Positions 22,593-38,242 of a stretch of 64,000 bases of DNA are shown one piece after another. The DNA lies in contig NC_079883.1 of the NCBI RefSeq assembly GCF_029227915.1, forward strand, positions 9,114,001 to 9,178,000, in the 5' to 3' direction. The notes beneath the pieces were generated by a model. The model was not told the DNA's origin, did not search any database, and was given only the letters and a program-made list of their open reading frames with translations. Position 1 is the stretch's first letter; every line of letters starts with the position of its first letter. The position numbers and the translations under genes were made by a program. This DNA comes from Hydractinia symbiolongicarpus (Eukaryota; Cnidaria; Hydrozoa; Anthoathecata; Hydractiniidae).

Positions 22593-23070
22593 TTAAGAAG
22601 TCGATGTAGTACGGATACACAAGACGGTCTAAAATGCACTATCGCGCCAAAGTTTTATTTCTCATATTGATTGACAGCTAAGGTTCAAAACAAACCATTT
22701 GATTGGTGCTAAGAAAGTAATTTCTGATTGGCTGCATAATGACATTACGCTCATTACTTTAACATTTTTATAAAATCTGTGTTTTTTGGCTACGGGAAAA
22801 CGGCTGTATCTTCTGATACACAAAAGCTTTTGACTTTTTTTTTTTTTAGTAAGTAGCAGAAGGTTTGGCGAATTCCAACGATGCCAAATTTATTGCCTTA
22901 CTGAAACATTAAGACCACGAATTTTTAAAAAAACTACAGTTTTACTTAAAAAAATGTACAAAATGTTCGGAACATTTTGTAATGACGCAACTCTATTGGT
23001 TAATTAGGGTGTTTCCACGAGCAGTAGGTAATTTTATGGCCTCTTTTTAAAGCTGTCTGAATTCTGTTAA

Positions 23071-23427
<357 letters not shown>

Positions 23428-23887
23428 GCGTTGTCATTGCTCAACAAAAACGGCTATTTTTATAGCCACAAATCTTTTAAAACATTACTTTGTGCACGCT
23501 TCCAAATTACACAATGTGTAAAGTCTTGTCACAGTTACATTTATTGCTATACGATACTATGTCATATATGACACAAAAAAAATTTAGAAATACTTTGTAG
23601 GGTTAATTTGCCTGGGAGTGTTTCCGTGAAAAGCTGGGTTAAGTTAAATGTAAGCAATAACATGGATCAATGTACTTGTCTTTTCTGCAAGTACAGCTAA
23701 TAATACGTATGAAAAGTGAAGCTAATCCACACACACATGGGGAAGTATTTTAAATGTAGGCTAGTGTTCTTAAGCACATTATTTAGAAGTTTTATTAACT
23801 TCGGTTAACTTGTAGTGACGCCAAGTAAATGTTTTTTTAAAGATGTGTGGTCTTAAAAAAGACCGTTTGTGTTTGGTAGACGTTGGT

Positions 23888-24292
23888 TTACTTGCTGCTT
23901 GTGTATTTTGTGACGGCTTTTGTTCCTTCACTGACTGCGTGTTTTGCAAGTTCTCCAGGCAAGAGAAGACGTACTGCGGTTTGAATTTCACGAGAAGAGA
24001 TGGTCGACTTTTTGTTTTGAAGAGCCAAACGCGAAGCTTCGGAAGCAATGCGCTCAAAGATGTCGTTGACAAATGAGTTCATGATGCTCATAGCTTTGCT
24101 TGAAACTCCGACATCTGGGTGAACTTGTTTCAAAACATTGTAGATGTAAATAGCATAACTTTCCTTTCTCTTTCTCTTGCGTTTCTTTTCACCAGTTCCA
24201 CCAATCTTTCCTCCTTTTTTGCCGGCTCTTTTTTCACCTTTCTTGGCTACTTTAGGTGCCTGTTTTCCTCCTTTAGCTGCTGCGTCAGACAT
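23888..24292 (-). CDS. H2B: Histone H2B, right copy 2
   Basis: Same protein; GGTCTT-type stem-loop at 23849-23864 (minus strand). Confidence 0.99.
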   Translation of the reverse strand: MSDAAAKGGKQAPKVAKKGEKRAGKKGGKIGGTGEKKRKRKRKESYAIYIYNVLKQVHPDVGVSSKAMSIMNSFVNDIFERIASEASRLALQNKKSTISSREIQTAVRLLLPGELAKHAVSEGTKAVTKYTSSK

Positions 24293-24576
24293 GGTTAAAA
24301 ATTTTTGCTACTTAACTTGTAAATAAGCATTAAACTGCAAGTCAAAACTTTTTGTTTATAAGTAAAAAAATCGGATCGAATTCGATCCGAAAACGCCGAT
24401 ACGCAATTTAATTGGTTAAAAAAAAAATCTTTTGTTTAATACTTAATTATGATTGGTTAAAAAAACATGATTTCGATCCTATTTTTATGATGAAAAAACG
24501 AGTAAAGTTTATTTCGTTAACACTTACGTTAAATATTCGTACGTTTTTGTATTAACTTACAAATCAAATCGCAGTT

Positions 24577-24957
24577 ATGTCTGGACGTGGAAAAGGTGGA
24601 AAAGCTAAGGCTAAAGCCAAGACAAGATCCTCAAGAGCTGGACTTCAATTTCCAGTCGGTAGAGTGCATAGATTCCTTCGTAGAGGGCACTATGCTAACC
24701 GAATTGGATCTGGAGCACCAGTTTACTTAGCAGCCGTCTTGGAATATTTATCTGCTGAGATATTGGAGTTGGCTGGTAACGCAGCAAGAGACAACAAAAA
24801 AGCTAGGATTATTCCAAGACATTTACAATTGGCTGTTCGTAATGATGAAGAATTAAACAAACTTTTGAGCGGTGTAACCATTGCAGCTGGTGGTGTTTTG
24901 CCAAACATTCAAGCTGTCTTACTCCCAAAGAAGAACGACAAAGGACAGAAGAAGTAA
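24577..24957 (+). CDS. H2A: Histone H2A, right copy 3
   Basis: Same protein; stem-loop at 24980-24995. Confidence 0.98.
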   Translation: MSGRGKGGKAKAKAKTRSSRAGLQFPVGRVHRFLRRGHYANRIGSGAPVYLAAVLEYLSAEILELAGNAARDNKKARIIPRHLQLAVRNDEELNKLLSGVTIAAGGVLPNIQAVLLPKKNDKGQKK

Positions 24958-25154
24958 ACCGCTACACTCAGAAAACAACGGCTATTTTTATAGCCACACA
25001 TCTTTAAAAAAACATTGTTTTTTTCACAAAACTATAACCTTAAAGTCTAATAGATAATCCATGCATACGCCTTGTCCTAAGTAACTCAAAGAAATTAAAT
25101 AAAAAAATTTGATCACAACGTCAAAATAAATTGCACGTATTTGCACCTACTAAT

Positions 25155-25274
25155 GTCTACGGCCATACCACGATGAACACACCCGTTCTCGTCTGATCAC
25201 GGAAGTTAAGCATCGTCGGGCCGGGATAGTACTTGGATGGGGGACCGCCTGGGAACTCCCGGTGTCGTAGGCTT
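25155..25274 (+). rRNA. 5S rRNA, right copy 3
   Basis: Same gene as the other copies. Confidence 0.97.
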
Positions 25275-25601
25275 TTCATTTTCATTTGCTGTGATATATT
25301 TCTTGTTATAACAATTAAGGAACGTGGCGGTTGTTGAAAGTGTTTCCTATGACATTTTCCTACGACATTTTCAGGTGATAGTACGAGAAAAAAGAGCTTT
25401 CAAATGCATACAAACTCGATCTATTGCCGATCATCCAATAACCCTGACGGAATGGCAAATAAAATAAAATTCCGCCGCCTTCCGAGGACTTATATCGCAA
25501 TCACGTTTCGTAACAGCCAAGCGAGGTTTTACCTTAGCGTTTAAGTCACCACCGACATTTGGCCGCGCAACTTTTCTAAGCTCATTCATTTTGACTTAAG
25601 G

Positions 25602-25766
25602 AGGGGGCGAGCGCGGACGCAGGCCCCCACTACCAGAAATTGTACGGTCGAGTTACTGACGTTTGCAGTAATCGCAGAGGTCAGCCCAAGCGTAGTGCAA
25701 TGCAAGAGCCTCACTCTGGAAGAAAACCCTCATTGATCAGTCTTTACTTCCCCGTCAGGTAAGTAT
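25602..25766 (-). ncRNA. U1: U1 snRNA, right copy 3
   Basis: Same U1 as the other copies. Confidence 0.96.
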
Positions 25767-25956
25767 GAGTTGGAACTGCACCGTAGCATGAGGGTACCCT
25801 TCAAAGTTTGTTAATGCTTGTGGCTTGAGTGTGTTATAAACTGCCGTGTCGCGGGGCATAGGCTGTATTCTCCCCCAGTGTACGCGTTTTGTTCCCGCCG
25901 TAGACTATGCAGAGTGCCGTCGGAAAGAGGACTGCTATTATTCTTTTATTGCTTAT

Positions 25957-26143
25957 GTGGGCCGCCATCGGTAATAGTGCAACACCAAGGCAACCCGTGG
26001 TCACGGCGTGAATGAATCCACCTCCATGACCCAAGGCCAAAAATCAGATTAATATACTGACCATTCAGAGAATGGCCTACCAGATATTAAACTGATAAGA
26101 ACAGATACTACACTTGATCTTAGCCATTAGGCCGAGAAGCGAT
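25957..26143 (-). ncRNA. U2: U2 snRNA, right copy 3
   Basis: Same U2 as the other copies. Confidence 0.96.
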
Positions 26144-26465
26144 AAAGAACAAGCGTTGCCATGATAGGCATCGTCCACACACCGTAACTGCTTGTGGAGC
26201 ATGTCACGTTACTGTAAAGCTTACAACTGTCACCGCGTACGGATGGACGGCGACATAGTAAAAATCACGGCTGTTGATTTAGCCGTAGGATGGAGAGCGA
26301 CTGTAGCGAGTGGATGGTAACTTACATGAATGCTAACAAAGGCGACGATACTAAGTGCGTGATATTACTTTCCAATATGTCTGCGTACATTCCGTTTATC
26401 AACGCATTACGCCAGAACGTGCGCGCGCGTTACACAGTAGACCATGCAGCCGAAATGCGACAGTG

Positions 26466-26538
26466 CGACCCTGCCAGGAGTCGAACCTGGAATCCCCTGA
26501 TTCGTAGTCAGATGCCTTATCCATTGGGCCACAGGGCC
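26466..26538 (-). tRNA. tRNA-Arg (ACG), right copy 3
   Basis: Intact G1 type, same as 20614-20686. Confidence 0.97.
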
Positions 26539-27117
26539 ATGCTTATGACTTCGCCCCATCGTCATTTTGGCTTGCGCATTCGTTTTACTTACGACAGAAT
26601 TCTTCGTGTTTGTAGCCATGAAAGAAAGGGACTTCTGTGAGTGAATTTTTTTACTGTGGTCTAATAAAAAAGTCGAAACGCAGTGCCCAATATATGAATT
26701 GCTCCTAATAGCCGGAAACAGGCCGTGTCGATGATGTAGGCCGACATACGCAACGCAAACCAAAGAACGCTTTATGAAAATCCTAACACGAGCGCGGAAG
26801 AAGCCCAAATTAACAGACTAGATGTAATGCTGAAGACCTCAAACTCCAGCAGCTTCTCTTGCAGACTATTGCGTCGTACTACAAATAAAAATTAACATGC
26901 TTTCGCATAGTCGCGGCACCCAAAACGGACATTATACGATGTACAGAAACACACATTTCTGTTTTCGCGCCAAATCAATTCCCGGGAGTGGTACTTTTAC
27001 GTCCGCATACTTCGCACCGTCTTAAATTATATCTCATTTACACGGTAATGTTTAGTATACTTCTACTGTGATAACAAGCATCGTTTATCGTTGGATTGTT
27101 GTAAGAAAACATTAAAA

Positions 27118-27669
27118 ATGAGTGAAGCAGCTTCTCCAAAGAAAATCGCACCCAAGAAGAAACCTGCTGCAAAGAAGACAGCTGATCACCCTAAATATGT
27201 GGACATGATCAAGGCTGCTATCGCTACCCTAAAGGAACGCGGTGGTTCATCTCGCCAAGCTATTACAAAATATATTCATGCAAATTACAAAGTTGCTGAA
27301 AACTCAGATCATCATCTGAAAATGGCTCTTAAACGAGGAGTAACATCAGGCGATTTGATTCAAACTAAAGGCACTGGTGCTTCTGGATCATTCAAGCTAG
27401 GTCAGGTAAAAAAAGAAAAACCTAAGAAAAAGGCCGCAGCAAAAAAGCCAACGGCAAAGAAGCCTACTGCAAAGAAAAGTACACCAAAAAAGAAGCCAGC
27501 AAAGAAGAGCACGCCAAAGAAAGCAGCAAAGAAGCCTGCCACAAAGAAAGCCTCGGCTAAGAAACCAGCAGCTAAGAAACCCACAAAGAAGCCTGTTGCT
27601 AAAAAACCTGCAGCAAAGAAGGTCAAAAAGACTCCCAAAAAGGCAGCAAAGAAGACCGCAAAAAAATAA
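27118..27669 (+). CDS. H1: Linker histone H1, right copy 3
   Basis: Same protein; stem-loop at 27702-27717. Confidence 0.98.
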   Translation: MSEAASPKKIAPKKKPAAKKTADHPKYVDMIKAAIATLKERGGSSRQAITKYIHANYKVAENSDHHLKMALKRGVTSGDLIQTKGTGASGSFKLGQVKKEKPKKKAAAKKPTAKKPTAKKSTPKKKPAKKSTPKKAAKKPATKKASAKKPAAKKPTKKPVAKKPAAKKVKKTPKKAAKKTAKK

Positions 27670-28030
27670 TTTGTGTGTATCTGGCTATTACATTAACAAA
27701 CGGCTATTTTTATAGCCACACATTTACAAAAAAACATTATCTTGGTACAAAGTTAAACTTGTTTAAGTCACTTAAACAGTTAAAAAAGAGTAAATTTAAG
27801 ATTAGATTCCCTAAGTTTAAGTATTTTCGTTTTTAAATTTCTTATTTTCTTGCTTTTACTTTTCTTGCCCTTCATATTTTTAACATTGTCAAACTTTATG
27901 TAGCATAAAATTTTTATGTAGCATAAAATTTAAACAGAAAGCAGGACAAAGTTTGATATAAAAAGCTAGCCGTAATATTTTTTATGGATGTGTGGCTATA
28001 AAAATAGCCGTTTTTTGTTTGGTAAGATGC

Positions 28031-28444
<414 letters not shown>

Positions 28445-28922
28445 TTAAGAAGTCGATGTAGTACGGATACACAAGACGGTCTAAAATGCACTATCGCGCC
28501 AAAGTTTTATTTCTCATATTGATTGACAGCTAAGGTTCAAAACAAACCATTTGATTGGTGCTAAGAAAGTAATTTCTGATTGGCTGCATAATGACATTAC
28601 GCTCATTACTTTAACATTTTTATAAAATCTGTGTTTTTTGGCTACGGGAAAACGGCTGTATCTTCTGATACACAAAAGCTTTTGACTTTTTTTTTTTTTA
28701 GTAAGTAGCAGAAGGTTTGGCGAATTCCAACGATGCCAAATTTATTGCCTTACTGAAACATTAAGACCACGAATTTTTAAAAAAACTACAGTTTTACTTA
28801 AAAAAATGTACAAAATGTTCGGAACATTTTGTAATGACGCAACTCTATTGGTTAATTAGGGTGTTTCCACGAGCAGTAGGTAATTTTATGGCCTCTTTTT
28901 AAAGCTGTCTGAATTCTGTTAA

Positions 28923-29279
<357 letters not shown>

Positions 29280-29739
29280 GCGTTGTCATTGCTCAACAAA
29301 AACGGCTATTTTTATAGCCACAAATCTTTTAAAACATTACTTTGTGCACGCTTCCAAATTACACAATGTGTAAAGTCTTGTCACAGTTACATTTATTGCT
29401 ATACGATACTATGTCATATATGACACAAAAAAAATTTAGAAATACTTTGTAGGGTTAATTTGCCTGGGAGTGTTTCCGTGAAAAGCTGGGTTAAGTTAAA
29501 TGTAAGCAATAACATGGATCAATGTACTTGTCTTTTCTGCAAGTACAGCTAATAATACGTATGAAAAGTGAAGCTAATCCACACACACATGGGGAAGTAT
29601 TTTAAATGTAGGCTAGTGTTCTTAAGCACATTATTTAGAAGTTTTATTAACTTCGGTTAACTTGTAGTGACGCCAAGTAAATGTTTTTTTAAAGATGTGT
29701 GGTCTTAAAAAAGACCGTTTGTGTTTGGTAGACGTTGGT

Positions 29740-30144
29740 TTACTTGCTGCTTGTGTATTTTGTGACGGCTTTTGTTCCTTCACTGACTGCGTGTTTTGCA
29801 AGTTCTCCAGGCAAGAGAAGACGTACTGCGGTTTGAATTTCACGAGAAGAGATGGTCGACTTTTTGTTTTGAAGAGCCAAACGCGAAGCTTCGGAAGCAA
29901 TGCGCTCAAAGATGTCGTTGACAAATGAGTTCATGATGCTCATAGCTTTGCTTGAAACTCCGACATCTGGGTGAACTTGTTTCAAAACATTGTAGATGTA
30001 AATAGCATAACTTTCCTTTCTCTTTCTCTTGCGTTTCTTTTCACCAGTTCCACCAATCTTTCCTCCTTTTTTGCCGGCTCTTTTTTCACCTTTCTTGGCT
30101 ACTTTAGGTGCCTGTTTTCCTCCTTTAGCTGCTGCGTCAGACAT
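29740..30144 (-). CDS. H2B: Histone H2B, right copy 3
   Basis: Same protein; stem-loop at 29701-29716 (minus strand). Confidence 0.99.
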   Translation of the reverse strand: MSDAAAKGGKQAPKVAKKGEKRAGKKGGKIGGTGEKKRKRKRKESYAIYIYNVLKQVHPDVGVSSKAMSIMNSFVNDIFERIASEASRLALQNKKSTISSREIQTAVRLLLPGELAKHAVSEGTKAVTKYTSSK

Positions 30145-30428
30145 GGTTAAAAATTTTTGCTACTTAACTTGTAAATAAGCATTAAACTGCAAGTCAAAAC
30201 TTTTTGTTTATAAGTAAAAAAATCGGATCGAATTCGATCCGAAAACGCCGATACGCAATTTAATTGGTTAAAAAAAAAATCTTTTGTTTAATACTTAATT
30301 ATGATTGGTTAAAAAAACATGATTTCGATCCTATTTTTATGATGAAAAAACGAGTAAAGTTTATTTCGTTAACACTTACGTTAAATATTCGTACGTTTTT
30401 GTATTAACTTACAAATCAAATCGCAGTT

Positions 30429-30809
30429 ATGTCTGGACGTGGAAAAGGTGGAAAAGCTAAGGCTAAAGCCAAGACAAGATCCTCAAGAGCTGGACTTCAA
30501 TTTCCAGTCGGTAGAGTGCATAGATTCCTTCGTAGAGGGCACTATGCTAACCGAATTGGATCTGGAGCACCAGTTTACTTAGCAGCCGTCTTGGAATATT
30601 TATCTGCTGAGATATTGGAGTTGGCTGGTAACGCAGCAAGAGACAACAAAAAAGCTAGGATTATTCCAAGACATTTACAATTGGCTGTTCGTAATGATGA
30701 AGAATTAAACAAACTTTTGAGCGGTGTAACCATTGCAGCTGGTGGTGTTTTGCCAAACATTCAAGCTGTCTTACTCCCAAAGAAGAACGACAAAGGACAG
30801 AAGAAGTAA
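30429..30809 (+). CDS. H2A: Histone H2A, right copy 4
   Basis: Same protein; stem-loop at 30832-30847. A private C replaces T at 30914 in the spacer after it. Confidence 0.98.
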   Translation: MSGRGKGGKAKAKAKTRSSRAGLQFPVGRVHRFLRRGHYANRIGSGAPVYLAAVLEYLSAEILELAGNAARDNKKARIIPRHLQLAVRNDEELNKLLSGVTIAAGGVLPNIQAVLLPKKNDKGQKK

Positions 30810-31006
30810 ACCGCTACACTCAGAAAACAACGGCTATTTTTATAGCCACACATCTTTAAAAAAACATTGTTTTTTTCACAAAACTATAACCTTAAAGTCT
30901 AATAGATAATCCACGCATACGCCTTGTCCTAAGTAACTCAAAGAAATTAAATAAAAAAATTTGATCACAACGTCAAAATAAATTGCACGTATTTGCACCT
31001 ACTAAT

Positions 31007-31126
31007 GTCTACGGCCATACCACGATGAACACACCCGTTCTCGTCTGATCACGGAAGTTAAGCATCGTCGGGCCGGGATAGTACTTGGATGGGGGACCGC
31101 CTGGGAACTCCCGGTGTCGTAGGCTT
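31007..31126 (+). rRNA. 5S rRNA, right copy 4
   Basis: Same gene as the other copies. Confidence 0.97.
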
Positions 31127-31453
31127 TTCATTTTCATTTGCTGTGATATATTTCTTGTTATAACAATTAAGGAACGTGGCGGTTGTTGAAAGTGTTTCCT
31201 ATGACATTTTCCTACGACATTTTCAGGTGATAGTACGAGAAAAAAGAGCTTTCAAATGCATACAAACTCGATCTATTGCCGATCATCCAATAACCCTGAC
31301 GGAATGGCAAATAAAATAAAATTCCGCCGCCTTCCGAGGACTTATATCGCAATCACGTTTCGTAACAGCCAAGCGAGGTTTTACCTTAGCGTTTAAGTCA
31401 CCACCGACATTTGGCCGCGCAACTTTTCTAAGCTCATTCATTTTGACTTAAGG

Positions 31454-31618
31454 AGGGGGCGAGCGCGGACGCAGGCCCCCACTACCAGAAATTGTACGGT
31501 CGAGTTACTGACGTTTGCAGTAATCGCAGAGGTCAGCCCAAGCGTAGTGCAATGCAAGAGCCTCACTCTGGAAGAAAACCCTCATTGATCAGTCTTTACT
31601 TCCCCGTCAGGTAAGTAT
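31454..31618 (-). ncRNA. U1: U1 snRNA, right copy 4
   Basis: Same U1 as the other copies. Confidence 0.96.
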
Positions 31619-31808
31619 GAGTTGGAACTGCACCGTAGCATGAGGGTACCCTTCAAAGTTTGTTAATGCTTGTGGCTTGAGTGTGTTATAAACTGCCGTG
31701 TCGCGGGGCATAGGCTGTATTCTCCCCCAGTGTACGCGTTTTGTTCCCGCCGTAGACTATGCAGAGTGCCGTCGGAAAGAGGACTGCTATTATTCTTTTA
31801 TTGCTTAT

Positions 31809-31995
31809 GTGGGCCGCCATCGGTAATAGTGCAACACCAAGGCAACCCGTGGTCACGGCGTGAATGAATCCACCTCCATGACCCAAGGCCAAAAATCAGA
31901 TTAATATACTGACCATTCAGAGAATGGCCTACCAGATATTAAACTGATAAGAACAGATACTACACTTGATCTTAGCCATTAGGCCGAGAAGCGAT
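31809..31995 (-). ncRNA. U2: U2 snRNA, right copy 4
   Basis: Same U2 as the other copies. Confidence 0.96.
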
Positions 31996-32317
31996 AAAGA
32001 ACAAGCGTTGCCATGATAGGCATCGTCCACACACCGTAACTGCTTGTGGAGCATGTCACGTTACTGTAAAGCTTACAACTGTCACCGCGTACGGATGGAC
32101 GGCGACATAGTAAAAATCACGGCTGTTGATTTAGCCGTAGGATGGAGAGCGACTGTAGCGAGTGGATGGTAACTTACATGAATGCTAACAAAGGCGACGA
32201 TACTAAGTGCGTGATATTACTTTCCAATATGTCTGCGTACATTCCGTTTATCAACGCATTACGCCAGAACGTGCGCGCGCGTTACACAGTAGACCATGCA
32301 GCCGAAATGCGACAGTG

Positions 32318-32390
32318 CGACCCTGCCAGGAGTCGAACCTGGAATCCCCTGATTCGTAGTCAGATGCCTTATCCATTGGGCCACAGGGCC
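32318..32390 (-). tRNA. tRNA-Arg (ACG), right copy 4
   Basis: Intact G1 type. Confidence 0.97.
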
Positions 32391-32969
32391 ATGCTTATGA
32401 CTTCGCCCCATCGTCATTTTGGCTTGCGCATTCGTTTTACTTACGACAGAATTCTTCGTGTTTGTAGCCATGAAAGAAAGGGACTTCTGTGAGTGAATTT
32501 TTTTACTGTGGTCTAATAAAAAAGTCGAAACGCAGTGCCCAATATATGAATTGCTCCTAATAGCCGGAAACAGGCCGTGTCGATGATGTAGGCCGACATA
32601 CGCAACGCAAACCAAAGAACGCTTTATGAAAATCCTAACACGAGCGCGGAAGAAGCCCAAATTAACAGACTAGATGTAATGCTGAAGACCTCAAACTCCA
32701 GCAGCTTCTCTTGCAGACTATTGCGTCGTACTACAAATAAAAATTAACATGCTTTCGCATAGTCGCGGCACCCAAAACGGACATTATACGATGTACAGAA
32801 ACACACATTTCTGTTTTCGCGCCAAATCAATTCCCGGGAGTGGTACTTTTACGTCCGCATACTTCGCACCGTCTTAAATTATATCTCATTTACACGGTAA
32901 TGTTTAGTATACTTCTACTGTGATAACAAGCATCGTTTATCGTTGGATTGTTGTAAGAAAACATTAAAA

Positions 32970-33521
32970 ATGAGTGAAGCAGCTTCTCCAAAGAAAATCG
33001 CACCCAAGAAGAAACCTGCTGCAAAGAAGACAGCTGATCACCCTAAATATGTGGACATGATCAAGGCTGCTATCGCTACCCTAAAGGAACGCGGTGGTTC
33101 ATCTCGCCAAGCTATTACAAAATATATTCATGCAAATTACAAAGTTGCTGAAAACTCAGATCATCATCTGAAAATGGCTCTTAAACGAGGAGTAACATCA
33201 GGCGATTTGATTCAAACTAAAGGCACTGGTGCTTCTGGATCATTCAAGCTAGGTCAGGTAAAAAAAGAAAAACCTAAGAAAAAGGCCGCAGCAAAAAAGC
33301 CAACGGCAAAGAAGCCTACTGCAAAGAAAAGTACACCAAAAAAGAAGCCAGCAAAGAAGAGCACGCCAAAGAAAGCAGCAAAGAAGCCTGCCACAAAGAA
33401 AGCCTCGGCTAAGAAACCAGCAGCTAAGAAACCCACAAAGAAGCCTGTTGCTAAAAAACCTGCAGCAAAGAAGGTCAAAAAGACTCCCAAAAAGGCAGCA
33501 AAGAAGACCGCAAAAAAATAA
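32970..33521 (+). CDS. H1: Linker histone H1, right copy 4
   Basis: Same protein; stem-loop at 33554-33569. Confidence 0.98.
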   Translation: MSEAASPKKIAPKKKPAAKKTADHPKYVDMIKAAIATLKERGGSSRQAITKYIHANYKVAENSDHHLKMALKRGVTSGDLIQTKGTGASGSFKLGQVKKEKPKKKAAAKKPTAKKPTAKKSTPKKKPAKKSTPKKAAKKPATKKASAKKPAAKKPTKKPVAKKPAAKKVKKTPKKAAKKTAKK

Positions 33522-33882
33522 TTTGTGTGTATCTGGCTATTACATTAACAAACGGCTATTTTTATAGCCACACATTTACAAAAAAACATTATCTTGGTAC
33601 AAAGTTAAACTTGTTTAAGTCACTTAAACAGTTAAAAAAGAGTAAATTTAAGATTAGATTCCCTAAGTTTAAGTATTTTCGTTTTTAAATTTCTTATTTT
33701 CTTGCTTTTACTTTTCTTGCCCTTCATATTTTTAACATTGTCAAACTTTATGTAGCATAAAATTTTTATGTAGCATAAAATTTAAACAGAAAGCAGGACA
33801 AAGTTTGATATAAAAAGCTAGCCGTAATATTTTTTATGGATGTGTGGCTATAAAAATAGCCGTTTTTTGTTTGGTAAGATGC

Positions 33883-34296
<414 letters not shown>

Positions 34297-34774
34297 TTAA
34301 GAAGTCGATGTAGTACGGATACACAAGACGGTCTAAAATGCACTATCGCGCCAAAGTTTTATTTCTCATATTGATTGACAGCTAAGGTTCAAAACAAACC
34401 ATTTGATTGGTGCTAAGAAAGTAATTTCTGATTGGCTGCATAATGACATTACGCTCATTACTTTAACATTTTTATAAAATCTGTGTTTTTTGGCTACGGG
34501 AAAACGGCTGTATCTTCTGATACACAAAAGCTTTTGACTTTTTTTTTTTTTAGTAAGTAGCAGAAGGTTTGGCGAATTCCAACGATGCCAAATTTATTGC
34601 CTTACTGAAACATTAAGACCACGAATTTTTAAAAAAACTACAGTTTTACTTAAAAAAATGTACAAAATGTTCGGAACATTTTGTAATGACGCAACTCTAT
34701 TGGTTAATTAGGGTGTTTCCACGAGCAGTAGGTAATTTTATGGCCTCTTTTTAAAGCTGTCTGAATTCTGTTAA

Positions 34775-35131
<357 letters not shown>

Positions 35132-35591
35132 GCGTTGTCATTGCTCAACAAAAACGGCTATTTTTATAGCCACAAATCTTTTAAAACATTACTTTGTGCA
35201 CGCTTCCAAATTACACAATGTGTAAAGTCTTGTCACAGTTACATTTATTGCTATACGATACTATGTCATATATGACACAAAAAAAATTTAGAAATACTTT
35301 GTAGGGTTAATTTGCCTGGGAGTGTTTCCGTGAAAAGCTGGGTTAAGTTAAATGTAAGCAATAACATGGATCAATGTACTTGTCTTTTCTGCAAGTACAG
35401 CTAATAATACGTATGAAAAGTGAAGCTAATCCACACACACATGGGGAAGTATTTTAAATGTAGGCTAGTGTTCTTAAGCACATTATTTAGAAGTTTTATT
35501 AACTTCGGTTAACTTGTAGTGACGCCAAGTAAATGTTTTTTTAAAGATGTGTGGTCTTAAAAAAGACCGTTTGTGTTTGGTAGACGTTGGT

Positions 35592-35996
35592 TTACTTGCT
35601 GCTTGTGTATTTTGTGACGGCTTTTGTTCCTTCACTGACTGCGTGTTTTGCAAGTTCTCCAGGCAAGAGAAGACGTACTGCGGTTTGAATTTCACGAGAA
35701 GAGATGGTCGACTTTTTGTTTTGAAGAGCCAAACGCGAAGCTTCGGAAGCAATGCGCTCAAAGATGTCGTTGACAAATGAGTTCATGATGCTCATAGCTT
35801 TGCTTGAAACTCCGACATCTGGGTGAACTTGTTTCAAAACATTGTAGATGTAAATAGCATAACTTTCCTTTCTCTTTCTCTTGCGTTTCTTTTCACCAGT
35901 TCCACCAATCTTTCCTCCTTTTTTGCCGGCTCTTTTTTCACCTTTCTTGGCTACTTTAGGTGCCTGTTTTCCTCCTTTAGCTGCTGCGTCAGACAT
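35592..35996 (-). CDS. H2B: Histone H2B, right copy 4
   Basis: Same protein; stem-loop at 35553-35568 (minus strand). Confidence 0.99.
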   Translation of the reverse strand: MSDAAAKGGKQAPKVAKKGEKRAGKKGGKIGGTGEKKRKRKRKESYAIYIYNVLKQVHPDVGVSSKAMSIMNSFVNDIFERIASEASRLALQNKKSTISSREIQTAVRLLLPGELAKHAVSEGTKAVTKYTSSK

Positions 35997-36280
35997 GGTT
36001 AAAAATTTTTGCTACTTAACTTGTAAATAAGCATTAAACTGCAAGTCAAAACTTTTTGTTTATAAGTAAAAAAATCGGATCGAATTCGATCCGAAAACGC
36101 CGATACGCAATTTAATTGGTTAAAAAAAAAATCTTTTGTTTAATACTTAATTATGATTGGTTAAAAAAACATGATTTCGATCCTATTTTTATGATGAAAA
36201 AACGAGTAAAGTTTATTTCGTTAACACTTACGTTAAATATTCGTACGTTTTTGTATTAACTTACAAATCAAATCGCAGTT

Positions 36281-36661
36281 ATGTCTGGACGTGGAAAAGG
36301 TGGAAAAGCTAAGGCTAAAGCCAAGACAAGATCCTCAAGAGCTGGACTTCAATTTCCAGTCGGTAGAGTGCATAGATTCCTTCGTAGAGGGCACTATGCT
36401 AACCGAATTGGATCTGGAGCACCAGTTTACTTAGCAGCCGTCTTGGAATATTTATCTGCTGAGATATTGGAGTTGGCTGGTAACGCAGCAAGAGACAACA
36501 AAAAAGCTAGGATTATTCCAAGACATTTACAATTGGCTGTTCGTAATGATGAAGAATTAAACAAACTTTTGAGCGGTGTAACCATTGCAGCTGGTGGTGT
36601 TTTGCCAAACATTCAAGCTGTCTTACTCCCAAAGAAGAACGACAAAGGACAGAAGAAGTAA
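36281..36661 (+). CDS. H2A: Histone H2A, right copy 5
   Basis: Same protein; stem-loop at 36684-36699. Confidence 0.98.
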   Translation: MSGRGKGGKAKAKAKTRSSRAGLQFPVGRVHRFLRRGHYANRIGSGAPVYLAAVLEYLSAEILELAGNAARDNKKARIIPRHLQLAVRNDEELNKLLSGVTIAAGGVLPNIQAVLLPKKNDKGQKK

Positions 36662-36858
36662 ACCGCTACACTCAGAAAACAACGGCTATTTTTATAGCCA
36701 CACATCTTTAAAAAAACATTGTTTTTTTCACAAAACTATAACCTTAAAGTCTAATAGATAATCCATGCATACGCCTTGTCCTAAGTAACTCAAAGAAATT
36801 AAATAAAAAAATTTGATCACAACGTCAAAATAAATTGCACGTATTTGCACCTACTAAT

Positions 36859-36978
36859 GTCTACGGCCATACCACGATGAACACACCCGTTCTCGTCTGA
36901 TCACGGAAGTTAAGCATCGTCGGGCCGGGATAGTACTTGGATGGGGGACCGCCTGGGAACTCCCGGTGTCGTAGGCTT
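36859..36978 (+). rRNA. 5S rRNA, right copy 5
   Basis: Same gene as the other copies. Confidence 0.97.
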
Positions 36979-37305
36979 TTCATTTTCATTTGCTGTGATA
37001 TATTTCTTGTTATAACAATTAAGGAACGTGGCGGTTGTTGAAAGTGTTTCCTATGACATTTTCCTACGACATTTTCAGGTGATAGTACGAGAAAAAAGAG
37101 CTTTCAAATGCATACAAACTCGATCTATTGCCGATCATCCAATAACCCTGACGGAATGGCAAATAAAATAAAATTCCGCCGCCTTCCGAGGACTTATATC
37201 GCAATCACGTTTCGTAACAGCCAAGCGAGGTTTTACCTTAGCGTTTAAGTCACCACCGACATTTGGCCGCGCAACTTTTCTAAGCTCATTCATTTTGACT
37301 TAAGG

Positions 37306-37470
37306 AGGGGGCGAGCGCGGACGCAGGCCCCCACTACCAGAAATTGTACGGTCGAGTTACTGACGTTTGCAGTAATCGCAGAGGTCAGCCCAAGCGTAGT
37401 GCAATGCAAGAGCCTCACTCTGGAAGAAAACCCTCATTGATCAGTCTTTACTTCCCCGTCAGGTAAGTAT
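37306..37470 (-). ncRNA. U1: U1 snRNA, right copy 5
   Basis: Same U1 as the other copies. Confidence 0.96.
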
Positions 37471-37660
37471 GAGTTGGAACTGCACCGTAGCATGAGGGTA
37501 CCCTTCAAAGTTTGTTAATGCTTGTGGCTTGAGTGTGTTATAAACTGCCGTGTCGCGGGGCATAGGCTGTATTCTCCCCCAGTGTACGCGTTTTGTTCCC
37601 GCCGTAGACTATGCAGAGTGCCGTCGGAAAGAGGACTGCTATTATTCTTTTATTGCTTAT

Positions 37661-37847
37661 GTGGGCCGCCATCGGTAATAGTGCAACACCAAGGCAACCC
37701 GTGGTCACGGCGTGAATGAATCCACCTCCATGACCCAAGGCCAAAAATCAGATTAATATACTGACCATTCAGAGAATGGCCTACCAGATATTAAACTGAT
37801 AAGAACAGATACTACACTTGATCTTAGCCATTAGGCCGAGAAGCGAT
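37661..37847 (-). ncRNA. U2: U2 snRNA, right copy 5
   Basis: Same U2 as the other copies. Confidence 0.96.
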
Positions 37848-38169
37848 AAAGAACAAGCGTTGCCATGATAGGCATCGTCCACACACCGTAACTGCTTGTG
37901 GAGCATGTCACGTTACTGTAAAGCTTACAACTGTCACCGCGTACGGATGGACGGCGACATAGTAAAAATCACGGCTGTTGATTTAGCCGTAGGATGGAGA
38001 GCGACTGTAGCGAGTGGATGGTAACTTACATGAATGCTAACAAAGGCGACGATACTAAGTGCGTGATATTACTTTCCAATATGTCTGCGTACATTCCGTT
38101 TATCAACGCATTACGCCAGAACGTGCGCGCGCGTTACACAGTAGACCATGCAGCCGAAATGCGACAGTG

Positions 38170-38242
38170 CGACCCTGCCAGGAGTCGAACCTGGAATCCC
38201 CTGATTCGTAGTCAGATGCCTTATCCATTGGGCCACAGGGCC
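38170..38242 (-). tRNA. tRNA-Arg (ACG), right copy 5
   Basis: Intact G1 type. Confidence 0.97.
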